A stretch of DNA of 64,000 nt from Pyrinomonadaceae bacterium (GCA_021228405.1 JAJQRF010000001.1:826462-890461), one strand, 5' to 3'; positions 18,797 through 27,857 are shown, numbered from the stretch's first letter. Program-made: numbers and translations. Notes: generated by a model not told the origin, from the letters alone.

Positions 18797-19480
18797 ATGA
18801 ATACCTTGGCAAAATCAGTAATTTTGACAATTGTTTTTTTAGCTTTCGTATCTTTGGGTTATGCGCAAAACTGTAAACCGAAATTGATCGTTTTCCCCGC
18901 CGATAGCAAAACGGTCACACTCAAAGGAAACATCAAAAAATGTCCCGAATATTTGCTTCAAATAAAGAAAAATCAACGTTTGCAAATAAAACTGACATCT
19001 GCAAATTCCAACGTCTATTTTGCGCTCGATCCGGCAAATCCAAGCGCGGAAGAAGAAGGCGGCGATTCGTTTTGCGAAGACTGCCGGGAATTCGATGATT
19101 TTTTTGGCTCCGCCGGAAGTTGGAAAATCTTCGTTTACGGGGACGAAACCGTCGAAAATAAACCTGTCGAATACATTTTGACGATAACTTTGACCGATTC
19201 GGCAATTGTGGAAGGCGGCGTTTTGAACGGAAAAGCGATCAGTTTGCCGAAACCGCCATTTCCGAAAGAAGCGCGCAGAACGGGCGCGAGCGGTTTGGTT
19301 ACGGTTAAGGTTTTGCTTGATGAAACCGGAAAAGTCCTGACCGCCGAAGCCGTTAGCGGAAACAAAGTATTTTATGATACTGCCGAAGAAGCCGCGGTCA
19401 AAGCCAGTTTCACGCCGACTTTGCGCAACGGAAAACCTGTCAGAGTCGAAGGCGTGATCGTCTACAATTTTAAGCCTTAA
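18797..19480 (+). CDS. Secreted TonB C-terminal domain protein
   Basis: 227 residues. A cleavable signal peptide ends near GYAQN. A beta domain with several cysteines (CKPKL, KKCPEY, FCEDCREF) spans about 25-130. The last ~85 residues are a TonB C-terminal fold: PPFPKEARRTGASGLVTVKV, then AEEAAVKASFTPTLRNGKPV and VEGVIVYNF. It lacks a TonB membrane anchor and Pro-rich spacer, so it is a periplasmic TonB-like protein of unknown partner, a type frequent in Acidobacteria. AAGGAG precedes the ATG. Confidence 0.78.
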   Translation: MNTLAKSVILTIVFLAFVSLGYAQNCKPKLIVFPADSKTVTLKGNIKKCPEYLLQIKKNQRLQIKLTSANSNVYFALDPANPSAEEEGGDSFCEDCREFDDFFGSAGSWKIFVYGDETVENKPVEYILTITLTDSAIVEGGVLNGKAISLPKPPFPKEARRTGASGLVTVKVLLDETGKVLTAEAVSGNKVFYDTAEEAAVKASFTPTLRNGKPVRVEGVIVYNFKP

Positions 19481-19563
19481 AGATAAAAACTTGTTCGTTG
19501 CTTTGTCAGAAAAACCGGATTCGGCATAAAATTGCATTAACTTTTTTCGATCAATGCAATTTT

Positions 19564-20619
19564 ATGTCTGACACGAAACCGATTCGGCAAGGCGAAGAAC
19601 TGAATGCGGAAAATCTGCAAAACTTTCTGCGGGAAAAATTAAATCTCGATTCCGGAGAGATCGGGATTTCACAATTTCCGGCGGGAAATTCAAACCTGAC
19701 TTACTGCGTCAGAATCGGCGAAACGGAATACGTTCTGCGCCGTCCGCCGTTCGGTAATCAGGTCAAATCGGCGCACGATATGTCGCGTGAATTCAACGTT
19801 TTGTCGAAGCTTTCGCAAGTTTACGCGCCCGCGCCGAAGCCGCTTATCTACTGCGGCGACGAAAACGTGATCGGTTCGGAATTTTACCTGATGGAACGGC
19901 GAAACGGTTTGATAATTCGCGGAAAATCGCCTGAGATTTTAGAAAATTCGCCCGGATTACAGCGCAAGGTCTGCGAATCATTCATCGAAAATCTGGCAAA
20001 TCTTCACGCGCTCGATTATCAAAACATCGGTTTGGAAACATTAGGAAAGCCCGAAGGCTACGTCAGCCGACAGGTCGAAGGCTGGACGCGGCGTTATTTC
20101 AACGCCAAAACCGACGAACATCTCGAACTCGAAAAAACCATCGAATGGCTCGCGGTAAACATTCCTGAAGCTCACGGCGCGGGTTTGATTCACAACGATT
20201 ACAAATTCGACAATGTGATGCTGAATCCTGAAAATCTGACCGAAATCGTCGCCGTGCTCGATTGGGAAATGACGACGATCGGCGAACCTTTAATGGATTT
20301 GGGTTCGAGTTTGGCGTATTGGATGTCGAAAGACACGGGCGCGGAACTGCTTTCGATGCCGTTTAATCCGAAGGTTTTGATGATAAACATTTCGCGCGCC
20401 GAACTTGTCGAAATGTATGAGGAAAAATCCGGTAAGAAAGTTTCAAATATGCTTTTTTATTACGTTTTCGGAACTTTTAAACTCGCGGTCATCGCCCAAC
20501 AAATCTATTTTCGATACGTCAAAGGCTTTACCAAAGACCGACGCTTTGCGACGTTTAATCATTTCATCAATTCGCTCGGCAAGATCGCTTTGCAAGCAAT
20601 TGAAAGCGGAAAAATTTAA
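19564..20619 (+). CDS. Phosphotransferase family protein (APH fold, ACAD10/11-type)
   Basis: 351 residues from the ATG at 19564; an upstream in-frame codon at 19498 is less likely. The aminoglycoside-phosphotransferase/kinase fold is clear: FPAGNSNLTYCVRIGETEYV (nucleotide loop region), YVLRRPP, LIHNDYKFDNVMLN (the catalytic HxDxxxxN motif) and VLDWEMTTIGEPLMDL (metal-binding D). It resembles the kinase half of ACAD10/11, thought to act on 4-hydroxyacyl-CoA before dehydrogenation. A separate dehydrogenase gene lies about 5 kb away. Confidence 0.85.
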   Translation: MSDTKPIRQGEELNAENLQNFLREKLNLDSGEIGISQFPAGNSNLTYCVRIGETEYVLRRPPFGNQVKSAHDMSREFNVLSKLSQVYAPAPKPLIYCGDENVIGSEFYLMERRNGLIIRGKSPEILENSPGLQRKVCESFIENLANLHALDYQNIGLETLGKPEGYVSRQVEGWTRRYFNAKTDEHLELEKTIEWLAVNIPEAHGAGLIHNDYKFDNVMLNPENLTEIVAVLDWEMTTIGEPLMDLGSSLAYWMSKDTGAELLSMPFNPKVLMINISRAELVEMYEEKSGKKVSNMLFYYVFGTFKLAVIAQQIYFRYVKGFTKDRRFATFNHFINSLGKIALQAIESGKI

Positions 20620-20628
20620 TCTGAAAAA

Positions 20629-21365
20629 TTAGTGCGAACCTTTCAATTTCAAAAGAACAAAGGACGCTCCAAACAAAAGCAGATAGAGCGCGATGCTCGC
20701 AAATATCTGTGAAAGAATGAATTGAATAACTCCCCAATACCATTTTGAAGGTTTGAAAAATCCCCAATAGGTCAAAATCCAATACGGATATTTCAAGAAA
20801 AATTCGATCAGATGGAAAGCAATTTTGTGGTTTTCGTCCAGACTCGTTGATCTCAGAGCCATCAGAATTATATCCGCAATCACCAATTGTCCGGTCAGAT
20901 AAGCATTCAAAACGAGGTGCTCGGCAAAATTATATCCAGACCTGAAATATGCCAAATACGAGCCGATCGTGACAGGAATTATCATTGCCACGACCAAATC
21001 TTGTAATAATTTTCTTCAATATAACGCAGAGCGTCGGCAAGAGATTTCAATTCCGTATGGACATTTTCGGGCTTGGGAATCAGAAAATGACTGGCGACCA
21101 CATAAACGCCGCATAAGATCAACACATATAGAAACGGGCTGAACAAAAGTTTGCGTTTGCCCTGCAAATATTCACGAATCGCATTACCGTGACGGAGGAA
21201 CAGCGTTTTCATCGTCACGAAAAATCCGCTGTCAACGTGCCAGAGGCTGTGCGGGATTTCGTGCAGCCATTCGTGCATCGTAAAGCGGTGCGTGGCGGCT
21301 TTTTGTCCGCAAAGATTGCAAAAGAAACCTTCAAATTCGTTGTCGCAATTCAGGCAGGTTGTCAT
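20629..21365 (-). pseudogene. DUF3667 protein gene split by a frameshift
   Basis: Two overlapping reading frames together make one DUF3667 protein. The first (20982-21365) has the N-terminal zinc ribbon (CLNCDNEFEGFFCNLCGQKA), the THRFTMHEWLHE and GKRKLLFSPFLYVLI segments, and stops after KIWSWQ. The second (20629-20997) begins mid-domain in the +1 frame with MIIPVTIGSYLAYF, then NFAEHLVLNAYLTGQL and further membrane helices. One missing or extra base near 20990-21000 would explain this. It may be a true mutation, a sequencing error or, less likely, programmed frameshifting. Family function is unknown. Confidence 0.75.
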
Positions 21366-21543
21366 AAATTACTGACAATATAGATTATTGAAAAATAATT
21401 AACAATCAAAAATGAAAATTAATCGGATTTTTTTTCAAGCGATGACCCTTTTCCGCAACGAAGTCCGTTTACGTGTGTAGGCGGGCAAATTTTATTTCGT
21501 CCCAAAAGCAAAATTGCTCGATTTTATGAAAGGAGATAAAAAA

Positions 21544-21930
21544 ATGAAAAGCAGAATATTGAGAATTGTTTTAGTCGGTTTAATGACTTTCGGGGCGTTT
21601 TATTTGCCTTCGATCTCGACGGTCGAAGTTTCGGCACAGGCGGCGCAGGATTTTGTTTTGGTCAATGAAACAGGCGTTGAAATCCACGCGCTTTATGTTT
21701 CGCCGCACAGCGTAAACGAATGGGGCGAAGACATTCTGGAAGAAGATACGATGCGGGCGGGCGAAGCCTTTGACATCACTTTTTCCAGAAAGGAGCGCGC
21801 GAAATTTTGGGATTTGAGAGTCGAAGATTCGGAAGGAAATTATATCGTCTGGGAAAAACTGAATTTACTGGAAATTTCCAAAGTGACGCTTTACTACAAA
21901 AACGGCAAAGCAACTGCCGTGGTCGAATGA
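21544..21930 (+). CDS. Small secreted protein of unknown function
   Basis: 128 residues from the ATG at 21544 (AAAGGAGAT upstream). An N-terminal signal peptide ends near VEVSAQAAQ. The mature ~90 residues are a compact beta domain: FVLVNETGVEIHALYVSP, then WGEDILEEDTMRAGEAFDI and KFWDLRVEDSEGNYIVWEKL. I recognise it as a recurring conserved family of short exported proteins but know of no function. It is followed 34 bp later by a lipoprotein gene in the same direction. Confidence 0.7.
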   Translation: MKSRILRIVLVGLMTFGAFYLPSISTVEVSAQAAQDFVLVNETGVEIHALYVSPHSVNEWGEDILEEDTMRAGEAFDITFSRKERAKFWDLRVEDSEGNYIVWEKLNLLEISKVTLYYKNGKATAVVE

Positions 21931-21964
21931 CTTCAATTTTAATTTAAATTTACAGGAGAAAATT

Positions 21965-22669
21965 ATGAAAAAGAAACTTTTGGCATTAATGACAATTTCA
22001 ATCTTGAGCGCGGGAATGATCGGATGCAGTTTTTCGGCTTCGATGGGCAATATGAACACGGCTTCAAACACGGCTTCCAATGCAAACGCGGCGAAACCGG
22101 CGGCAAATACGAACGCGGCGAAACCCGAAGCAAAACCGCAGGCGACTTTGACGAACGAAAAGAAACCCGAAGGCGAAACGTCGAAAAAGGCGAAAACAAA
22201 TCCCGTTCCCGAAAACTGGATTTACATTTATGACGAAGTAAAAGGCTACGGATTTTACGTTCCCGAAGGCACGAAAGGCGGCTCGGATACGCAGGAAGGC
22301 GTTGACACTTTCGCCGCGATGACACCTGCACCGTCGGAAATCGCTATCGTCGTGATCGCTTTCAAAGATAAGCAAATGACCAAGGAGGATTTGCTGAACG
22401 TCGGCGTTAAATTCATCGAAGAAATGGGTTCTACCGTTCAATCCGGCAAACTGACGGGCGAAAGCGACAACTACGCCGTTTCCGAAATAACGACGACCGC
22501 CAAAGACGGATCGAAAACGAAGGGCAAAATCCTGGTCGGAACGGATGTGACGGATAATTACGTGATGGTGCTCGGCACGGAAGAAGCGAAATTCGCAGCG
22601 AACGAAAAGATCATCGACGAAATCTGGGGAAGTTTTGAAATGTGGAGCGGCGGCGCAAGCAACAATTAA
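21965..22669 (+). CDS. Putative lipoprotein
   Basis: 234 residues. The signal sequence ends in a lipobox-like GMIGC at about residue 20, so lipid anchoring is likely. A low-complexity Asn/Ala/Lys/Pro linker (about 28-75) follows, and then a single globular domain with WIYIYDEVKGYGFYVPEGTK and SEIAIVVIAFKDKQMTKEDL. No family is recognised. AGGAG precedes the ATG, and a strong terminator follows the stop. Confidence 0.72.
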   Translation: MKKKLLALMTISILSAGMIGCSFSASMGNMNTASNTASNANAAKPAANTNAAKPEAKPQATLTNEKKPEGETSKKAKTNPVPENWIYIYDEVKGYGFYVPEGTKGGSDTQEGVDTFAAMTPAPSEIAIVVIAFKDKQMTKEDLLNVGVKFIEEMGSTVQSGKLTGESDNYAVSEITTTAKDGSKTKGKILVGTDVTDNYVMVLGTEEAKFAANEKIIDEIWGSFEMWSGGASNN

Positions 22670-22698
22670 AACTTTTTCCGAAAAATATACCCCCAAGC

Positions 22699-22759
22699 AA
22701 AGAGAGTTCAAACTTTTAGGTGTCCTGTCTGAAAAGAGTTTGAACTCTCTTTCTTTTTT
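22699..22759 (+). terminator. Intrinsic terminator
   Basis: Perfect 15-bp stem, AAAGAGAGTTCAAAC (22699-22713) with its complement at 22738-22752, followed directly by CTTTTTTCTTG. It ends the lipoprotein transcript. The rest of the 288-bp spacer to the next gene shows no other clear structure. Confidence 0.85.
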
Positions 22760-22957
22760 CTTGTCGCTTTCCTCGAAAAAAATTCTGCAAACTTTGTATT
22801 TTTTTATTTTTCCCCGTGACTTTACCAATGGACATTCAGACCGTAATACGGCTAAACCGGAATTTAATCGATCGGCTAAGACCGCAAACCGAAAAACGCG
22901 TCTTATTTTTTAGCAGTAAATACACGGCTTCTAACCATAAAACGAGGAAAATAAAAG

Positions 22958-25111
22958 ATGAAACGAAACAGAGTTGTTTCCAAAAAAACGAATAAATTAA
23001 AAACCTGGAAGATTGCCTTTATTGCCTTTGCTCTCGGCTTGATGACGATCGTGCCGTTTTACTTCGGCGAGCAAACCGGAGCGCAAACGACGACAGGCAC
23101 TTTTCTGGTCGCAAATTTGACGGGCGAGCCGATCGGATCGGCAACGCCGCGTGGTTTCGGCAGATATTTTGCCACTACGAGCGGACCGAAAACATTTGAT
23201 GTCGAAGTGGTCAACGTCAATCTTCCATTCCGCACGGTTCTGGAAGTTTTTGTCGGCGAAACTTCGGTCGGCACTTTCCAGTTAAGTTCAAATAAAAGCG
23301 GCAGATTGCATCTGGAGGCACCGGAACAAACTGTTCCGACTGTTGCCGAAGGTGCAACCGTGACCGTCAAACAAGGCGCAACCGTCGTTTTGACGGGCGC
23401 ATTTGCGCTTCCGCCGACCCCTTCGCCGACTGCAACGCATACGCCGTTCCCGTCGCCGAGCGGTTCGCCGCACCAATCGCCGACACCGCGCCCGACAATG
23501 ACTCCGCGCCCGACTCCGGTTGCCACGTTCTTTGCGCCGCTAACAGGCGAAACCATCGACGGCGTGGCTCCGCGCGGAATGGGTCAATATGTCGAGTTTA
23601 CCGAAGGCAAATATTTGAACGTCTTCGTCGGTCACGTCAATCTGGCGGAAGCTACGGTTTTGACCGTTTCGGTTGATGACGCTTCGGTTGGCGAAATCAC
23701 TCTGGACGACGACGGTGAAGGCAATCTTCGCCTCAGCACGGCAAACGGCGACACGGTTCCGACCGTCGCGGCTGGTTCGACGCTCGTTGTCAAAAACGGT
23801 GAAACGACCGTTCTTTCGGGAACTTTCGTAGTTCCGACACCGACTCCGCATCCGTCGCCGTCAGCGTCACCGTCGCCGACAGGCTCGCCGACCACGACTC
23901 CGACTCCGCGTCCGTCGCCGTCACCGCGTCCCGTTCGCTTCTTTGAAGGCAGAATGAACGGCGCGCAGGTTGTTCCGGCGGTTACGACCCAAGCACGCGG
24001 CGGCGTTAAAGTCGTTTTGAACAATGACGAAACGCAGATCACGGTTTACGCAGGATTCCGCAATCTTTCGAGCGAACAGACGACGGCAACCATCAATGGT
24101 CCCGCGATCGCAGGAGAAACGGCTGATACGATCTTTGAATTAACCGCAGTCGGCGGAACGAGCGGACATTTTGCTCCCGCGACATTCGATGTCACGGCTG
24201 AACAGGTCGAACAGCTTCGTAATGGTTTGTGGTATATCCAGATCGGTTCGACCGATAATCCGACGGGCGAAATTCGCGGACAGATTCGCGCACGCAGTCA
24301 TCACAGCGTCTTCACGGGTTCGGAAACCGAAGACATCGCAGTTTTCCGTCCGAATAGCGCAACGTGGTATGTCAGCACAGGCACAGGATTGACCGCGAAG
24401 ACACTCGGAACGGCTGATTCGATTCCCGTTTCGGGCGATTTCGACAAAGACGGACAAACCGATTATGCGGCATTCCGCAACGGAACGTGGCTTATCAGCC
24501 GAAGTTCGGACGGCGGCACGACCGTGAAACAATTCGGCACGACGGGCGACATTCCCGTGCGCGGCGATTATGACGGCGACGGCGCGAACGATCTTGCGGT
24601 TTTCCGTCCGTCAACGGGTTCGTGGTATATCCAGAAGAGCAACGGCAGCGGAATGATCGCCACGCAGTTCGGGCAAAACGGCGACCGCCCGGTGGCTTCC
24701 GATCTCGACGGCGACGGCAAAACCGATATTACCGTTTTCCGTCCGTCAACGGGCAACTGGTATTCGCTCAGAAGCTCGACGGGTGCTTTCTACGGAGTTA
24801 AATTCGGACAGAACGGCGACGTTCCCGTGGTCGGCGATTTCGACGGCGACGGTTCGGACGACGTGACCGTTTTCCGTGCTTCGACGGGCGCGTGGTATTC
24901 GTTGAAGAGTTCCAACGGTGCTTTTCAGGCAATCGCCTGGGGAACTGCCGGAGACATTCCGATTCCCGGATTCTACGACGGCGATATGACCAGCGACATC
25001 GCGGTTTTCCGTCCGAGCAACGGAACCTGGTATATTCTTCGCAGTTCAAACGGCACTTATGATTTCAAAGCCTTTGGAACGAACGGAGATATTCCGACGA
25101 CATCGAACTAA
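22958..25111 (+). CDS. Secreted multidomain protein: two internal repeats, CHRD domain, FG-GAP/VCBS repeats
   Basis: 717 residues. A signal anchor spans about 17-38. Two homologous ~100-residue domains follow (about 48-152 and 190-292; both carry a TPRGFGRY/APRGMGQY and a VPTVAEG/VPTVAAG element), each trailed by a Pro-Thr-Ser linker. A CHRD domain (about 325-445; MNGAQVVPAVTTQARGG, ending NPTGEIRGQIRA) comes next. About five FG-GAP-like repeats (DIPVRGDYDGDGANDLAVFR) finish the protein and probably form a beta-propeller with Asp-rich calcium sites. It is likely exported and surface-associated; a binding role is inferred. Confidence 0.85.
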   Translation: MKRNRVVSKKTNKLKTWKIAFIAFALGLMTIVPFYFGEQTGAQTTTGTFLVANLTGEPIGSATPRGFGRYFATTSGPKTFDVEVVNVNLPFRTVLEVFVGETSVGTFQLSSNKSGRLHLEAPEQTVPTVAEGATVTVKQGATVVLTGAFALPPTPSPTATHTPFPSPSGSPHQSPTPRPTMTPRPTPVATFFAPLTGETIDGVAPRGMGQYVEFTEGKYLNVFVGHVNLAEATVLTVSVDDASVGEITLDDDGEGNLRLSTANGDTVPTVAAGSTLVVKNGETTVLSGTFVVPTPTPHPSPSASPSPTGSPTTTPTPRPSPSPRPVRFFEGRMNGAQVVPAVTTQARGGVKVVLNNDETQITVYAGFRNLSSEQTTATINGPAIAGETADTIFELTAVGGTSGHFAPATFDVTAEQVEQLRNGLWYIQIGSTDNPTGEIRGQIRARSHHSVFTGSETEDIAVFRPNSATWYVSTGTGLTAKTLGTADSIPVSGDFDKDGQTDYAAFRNGTWLISRSSDGGTTVKQFGTTGDIPVRGDYDGDGANDLAVFRPSTGSWYIQKSNGSGMIATQFGQNGDRPVASDLDGDGKTDITVFRPSTGNWYSLRSSTGAFYGVKFGQNGDVPVVGDFDGDGSDDVTVFRASTGAWYSLKSSNGAFQAIAWGTAGDIPIPGFYDGDMTSDIAVFRPSNGTWYILRSSNGTYDFKAFGTNGDIPTTSN

Positions 25112-25145
25112 TTTTCAAAGCATAAATATCCTTTGAAAACTCGAC

Positions 25146-25187
25146 AGGCAACAGACAGTTTTAGCCTTCTGTCTGTTGCCTTTTTTG
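25146..25187. terminator. Intrinsic terminator between converging genes
   Basis: Perfect 13-bp stem AGGCAACAGACAG / CTGTCTGTTGCCT with a 10-base loop and a T-run on the plus strand. It lies between the CHRD gene and the converging permease gene and can serve the rightward transcript; the minus-strand side is less U-rich. Confidence 0.88.
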
Positions 25188-25194
25188 TCCGATT

Positions 25195-26316
25195 TCAACT
25201 TTCTTCCTTCAATTCTTCTTCGGTTTCTTCATCCTTCAAATTCTTGTCTTCAACCTCGACATCTCTGTCGCCGAGCACGTCCTGCACATAAACCATTTGA
25301 ATCAAAACCATCAGCACGGCAAGCAGGGGCGTTGCCAGAACCAATCCCAAACCGCCGATCAGAACGCCCAGAACAAGCTGAAAAACGATCGTCAGCGCGG
25401 GCGGAAGTTCGACCGTCTGGCGTTCGATCAAAGGAGTGACGATGTTAGACTCGATAATTTGAACGACAATGAAAAGAATGAGCACGTAAACCGCTTTCAT
25501 CGGACTTTCGATAAAAGCGAGCAAAATCGCGGGAAGTGCGGAAAAGATCGGACCGAAATTCGGAATAAACGAAAGCAGTCCGGCGATCAGACCGAGCGTC
25601 AAAGCGAGCGGAACACCCAGAATCGACAAGCCGATCCACGTTAAAACGCCGATGAACAGCATCGAAGCGACCTTCCCGATGAGCCACCAGCTCAAGGTTT
25701 CGCCGACTGCGCCGAGAATCTCGGCAACACGCGGACGAATCCGCAACGGAAAAAGTTTGGTAAAACCGACCGCATAAAATTTCGGTTCGGTCGCCAGATA
25801 AATAGCGAGAAGAATCGTGATAAAAAAGTTTCCGAGCGCACCGACCGTCGAAGAAAAATAACCGCCGACACGCGAAAAGATGCTTGAAAAACCGATCTCC
25901 TGAAGTTTATCAGCCAATTGCTGGCTGGTCGGAAATTGCGCGATCAAGGTTTTTCCCCAACCGAATTGGGCAATGTAATCCTTTGCTTTCTGGAATGAAT
26001 CCGGCAGTTGAGTTCGTAAATTCTGCGCTTGATCGGCAACGCTCGGCGCAAGAAGCGCGATCGTGCCGCCCAAAATAACCAACAGCAAAACCGATACCAG
26101 CAAAACCGACATCGTTTCGGAAAGTTTTGTATAGCGATTAAGCAGATCAGCCAGACCGCGCAGAAAAACCGCGATCAAAACCGCCGCAAAAATCAGCAGA
26201 ATAATGTCGAAAACCGAAAAAAACAGTTGATAAATCAGGTAGGTAAAAAGAACGATCCCAACCGCGATGAGGACTTTTTGAATGTAAGTTCTCTCTGAAA
26301 ATGAATAACCCGTCAT
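25195..26316 (-). CDS. AI-2E family transporter (PerM/YdiK-type)
   Basis: 373 residues with about eight membrane helices. The family pattern is present: paired N-terminal helices, a long amphipathic central region (AQNLRTQLPDSFQKAKDYIA), then GLIAGLLSFIPNFGPIFSALPAILLA-type sequence and the closing glycine-rich helix LGVLIGGLGLVLATPLLAV. The C-terminal tail is highly acidic. Members include proposed AI-2 exporters and Na+/H+ antiporters; the substrate cannot be assigned here. Confidence 0.9.
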   Translation of the reverse strand: MTGYSFSERTYIQKVLIAVGIVLFTYLIYQLFFSVFDIILLIFAAVLIAVFLRGLADLLNRYTKLSETMSVLLVSVLLLVILGGTIALLAPSVADQAQNLRTQLPDSFQKAKDYIAQFGWGKTLIAQFPTSQQLADKLQEIGFSSIFSRVGGYFSSTVGALGNFFITILLAIYLATEPKFYAVGFTKLFPLRIRPRVAEILGAVGETLSWWLIGKVASMLFIGVLTWIGLSILGVPLALTLGLIAGLLSFIPNFGPIFSALPAILLAFIESPMKAVYVLILFIVVQIIESNIVTPLIERQTVELPPALTIVFQLVLGVLIGGLGLVLATPLLAVLMVLIQMVYVQDVLGDRDVEVEDKNLKDEETEEELKEES

Positions 26317-26537
26317 AGTTTCTTCCCTTTGCTCACAATAATTAACACTATATTCAACTGTAAATCAAACGGCAATTTTCAATAAAAGATTTCATTTCAC
26401 GCAACAACCCGCGCGCAACTTTGAAGATTGTCACGAGCCTTAACGTCGCAGTGTGGCGTTCGCAAAAGATCGACCGGAAAGTTAAACCGCTAAAGTTACA
26501 CACGGAGCTGAATCACCGTTTTTCGTTATCAGTCAGG

Positions 26538-27317
26538 TCAAAATTCGGGCACGAAATCGACAAGCTCGGCTGATATTTTATCGGAGTCGAGGTTGATGTC
26601 GGGCGGCAGATCGGCGAGGTCACGAAACGATTCCAACGATCTGAATGTGGTGCCGCCGAGCCAGCCGACTTTTACTTTGCGGACACGGAAAAGCGGGGTT
26701 AGTTGTTCCTGTGCGATGATCTGCGTATTGATGCCGCTCGATGCGCCGACGGCAAATTTGGCATCGAGATCGGCGAGGCTGACCGCGCCCAGATTCAAAC
26801 TATTTTCAGCGATCAATTCCACCTTTCCGCCCGAATTTTCGCTGATAAAGACAGACATCGAAGCCGCTTGTTTTATCTCCGTGACGACCGTATATTTCGC
26901 GTCCCACTTGCCGAGATTATAGAGCCTGATGATTTCCTTGCCGAGCGAAATCTGGTCGGAGATCGAAGGCGAAATGCAGTCTTTGGCGACGAAAACCACG
27001 CCCGCGCCTTTGCTGAATTCGATGGTCGCGCCCGCTTTCTGAATGAGCAATGAACTGCCTTCGATGATCGGCGAACCGGCAATTTTGAAGTTCAGATTAA
27101 CGCCCGATTCGGAGGTATAGGTCAAATCTTCGTGCGCCCCGCCGCGCCTGACCGTAAACGAAACGCCCATTTCCTTCAAACTCGAAACGCGCCGGAAAAC
27201 ATTCCCGTCCATCTCGCCGACATCGCCGAGCGCAACCGGAGTCGCCGGAGTCCAAGCCGCGAGATACCCGAAACGCTCGTAAAGCTCCTTAGTATATTGA
27301 TATTGCGGACCTTTCAT
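26538..27317 (-). CDS. Uncharacterised protein, possible gasdermin-like beta fold
   Basis: 259 residues with no signal peptide, no membrane helix of obvious type and no cysteine-rich motif. The sequence suggests alternating strands and amphipathic stretches: YERFGYLAAWTPATPVALGD at the start, KYTVVTEIKQAASMSVFI and LTPLFRVRKVK later. The order of these elements reminded me of bacterial gasdermins (N-terminal strand segment, a Y-x-V-V-T-E-I strand, and a terminal P-x-x-F-R-x-R strand), but I cannot align it and no protease gene is adjacent. The gene stands alone, flanked by spacers of 221 and about 540 bp. Confidence 0.55.
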   Translation of the reverse strand: MKGPQYQYTKELYERFGYLAAWTPATPVALGDVGEMDGNVFRRVSSLKEMGVSFTVRRGGAHEDLTYTSESGVNLNFKIAGSPIIEGSSLLIQKAGATIEFSKGAGVVFVAKDCISPSISDQISLGKEIIRLYNLGKWDAKYTVVTEIKQAASMSVFISENSGGKVELIAENSLNLGAVSLADLDAKFAVGASSGINTQIIAQEQLTPLFRVRKVKVGWLGGTTFRSLESFRDLADLPPDINLDSDKISAELVDFVPEF

Positions 27318-27344
27318 ATTTTTCTTCTATTATTCACCCGTTCA

Positions 27345-27400
27345 GAGTCCCGCCTTCAGGCGGCAATCCCTAAGCGAAAAGCCTGCTAAAGCAGGGACTC
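27345..27400. repeat. Composite REP-like element, copy A
   Basis: A 56-bp unit bounded by GAGTCCC (27345) and its complement GGGACTC (27394-27400). Inside are two smaller hairpins: CGCCTTCAGGCG on the left and CCTGCTAAAGCAGG on the right. The second copy at 29041 has the same architecture with partly different hairpins. This is the form of REP doublets mobilised by RAYT (TnpA_REP) transposases; no such transposase is in the window. Confidence 0.75.
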
Positions 27401-27574
27401 AAAACGACTCAAAACATCTGATTCCGTCTTTCCTTCATTTTGCGCGATTGTATCAGCAATTCGTTGAAAACCTTCGCGCACTTCCGCTTCCGATGATCCT
27501 AAAACCTCGCCGAGCTTCAACAAAATCTCGTCATCACTGCTTTCTTTCCATAAGAAATAAAGATTCCGGTGGAA
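27386..27574 (-). pseudogene. Possible gene remnant running into a REP-like element
   Basis: On the minus strand a 62-codon open stretch without an ATG reads like real protein (WKESSDDEILLKLGEVLGSS, then FQRIADTIAQNEGKTE) and stops inside the REP-like element. An in-frame stop lies just upstream. It could be the tail of a decayed gene interrupted by the repeat, or a small gene starting at TTG. The rest of the 27318-27857 spacer shows no convincing gene. Confidence 0.35.
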
Positions 27575-27857
27575 ACGTTAAAATTTCGGAAATTGAATAT
27601 TTGCTCAAAGTAAGATCGGAAAATTCGCGGTCAATCTTTACTGAACTTTTTTGTCAATACTCGTGCGAACATTCTAGAACGAAACGCCTTCAAGTTCAAA
27701 TATTTTTATATTTCCCGACCGCCTGTTTTTTCGTGTTCAAATCCGGTGCGTTTTGTTCACGAAAACCGTTCTCGCCGGATTTGCCGGGGTGTTTTTCAGG
27801 ATGCTTTTAATTCACGCGCCTTTGCGCGGCGGGCAAGCGTTAAAATTTGCGCCGCAT

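Noticed and set aside
22840-22957. Cyclic-di-GMP or other riboswitch before the CHRD gene
   Set aside because: Some purine-rich motifs are present, but none of the conserved aptamer core could be matched.
27448-27810. 120-codon plus-strand open frame
   Set aside because: Composition and lack of domains indicate a non-coding frame in a repeat-containing spacer.
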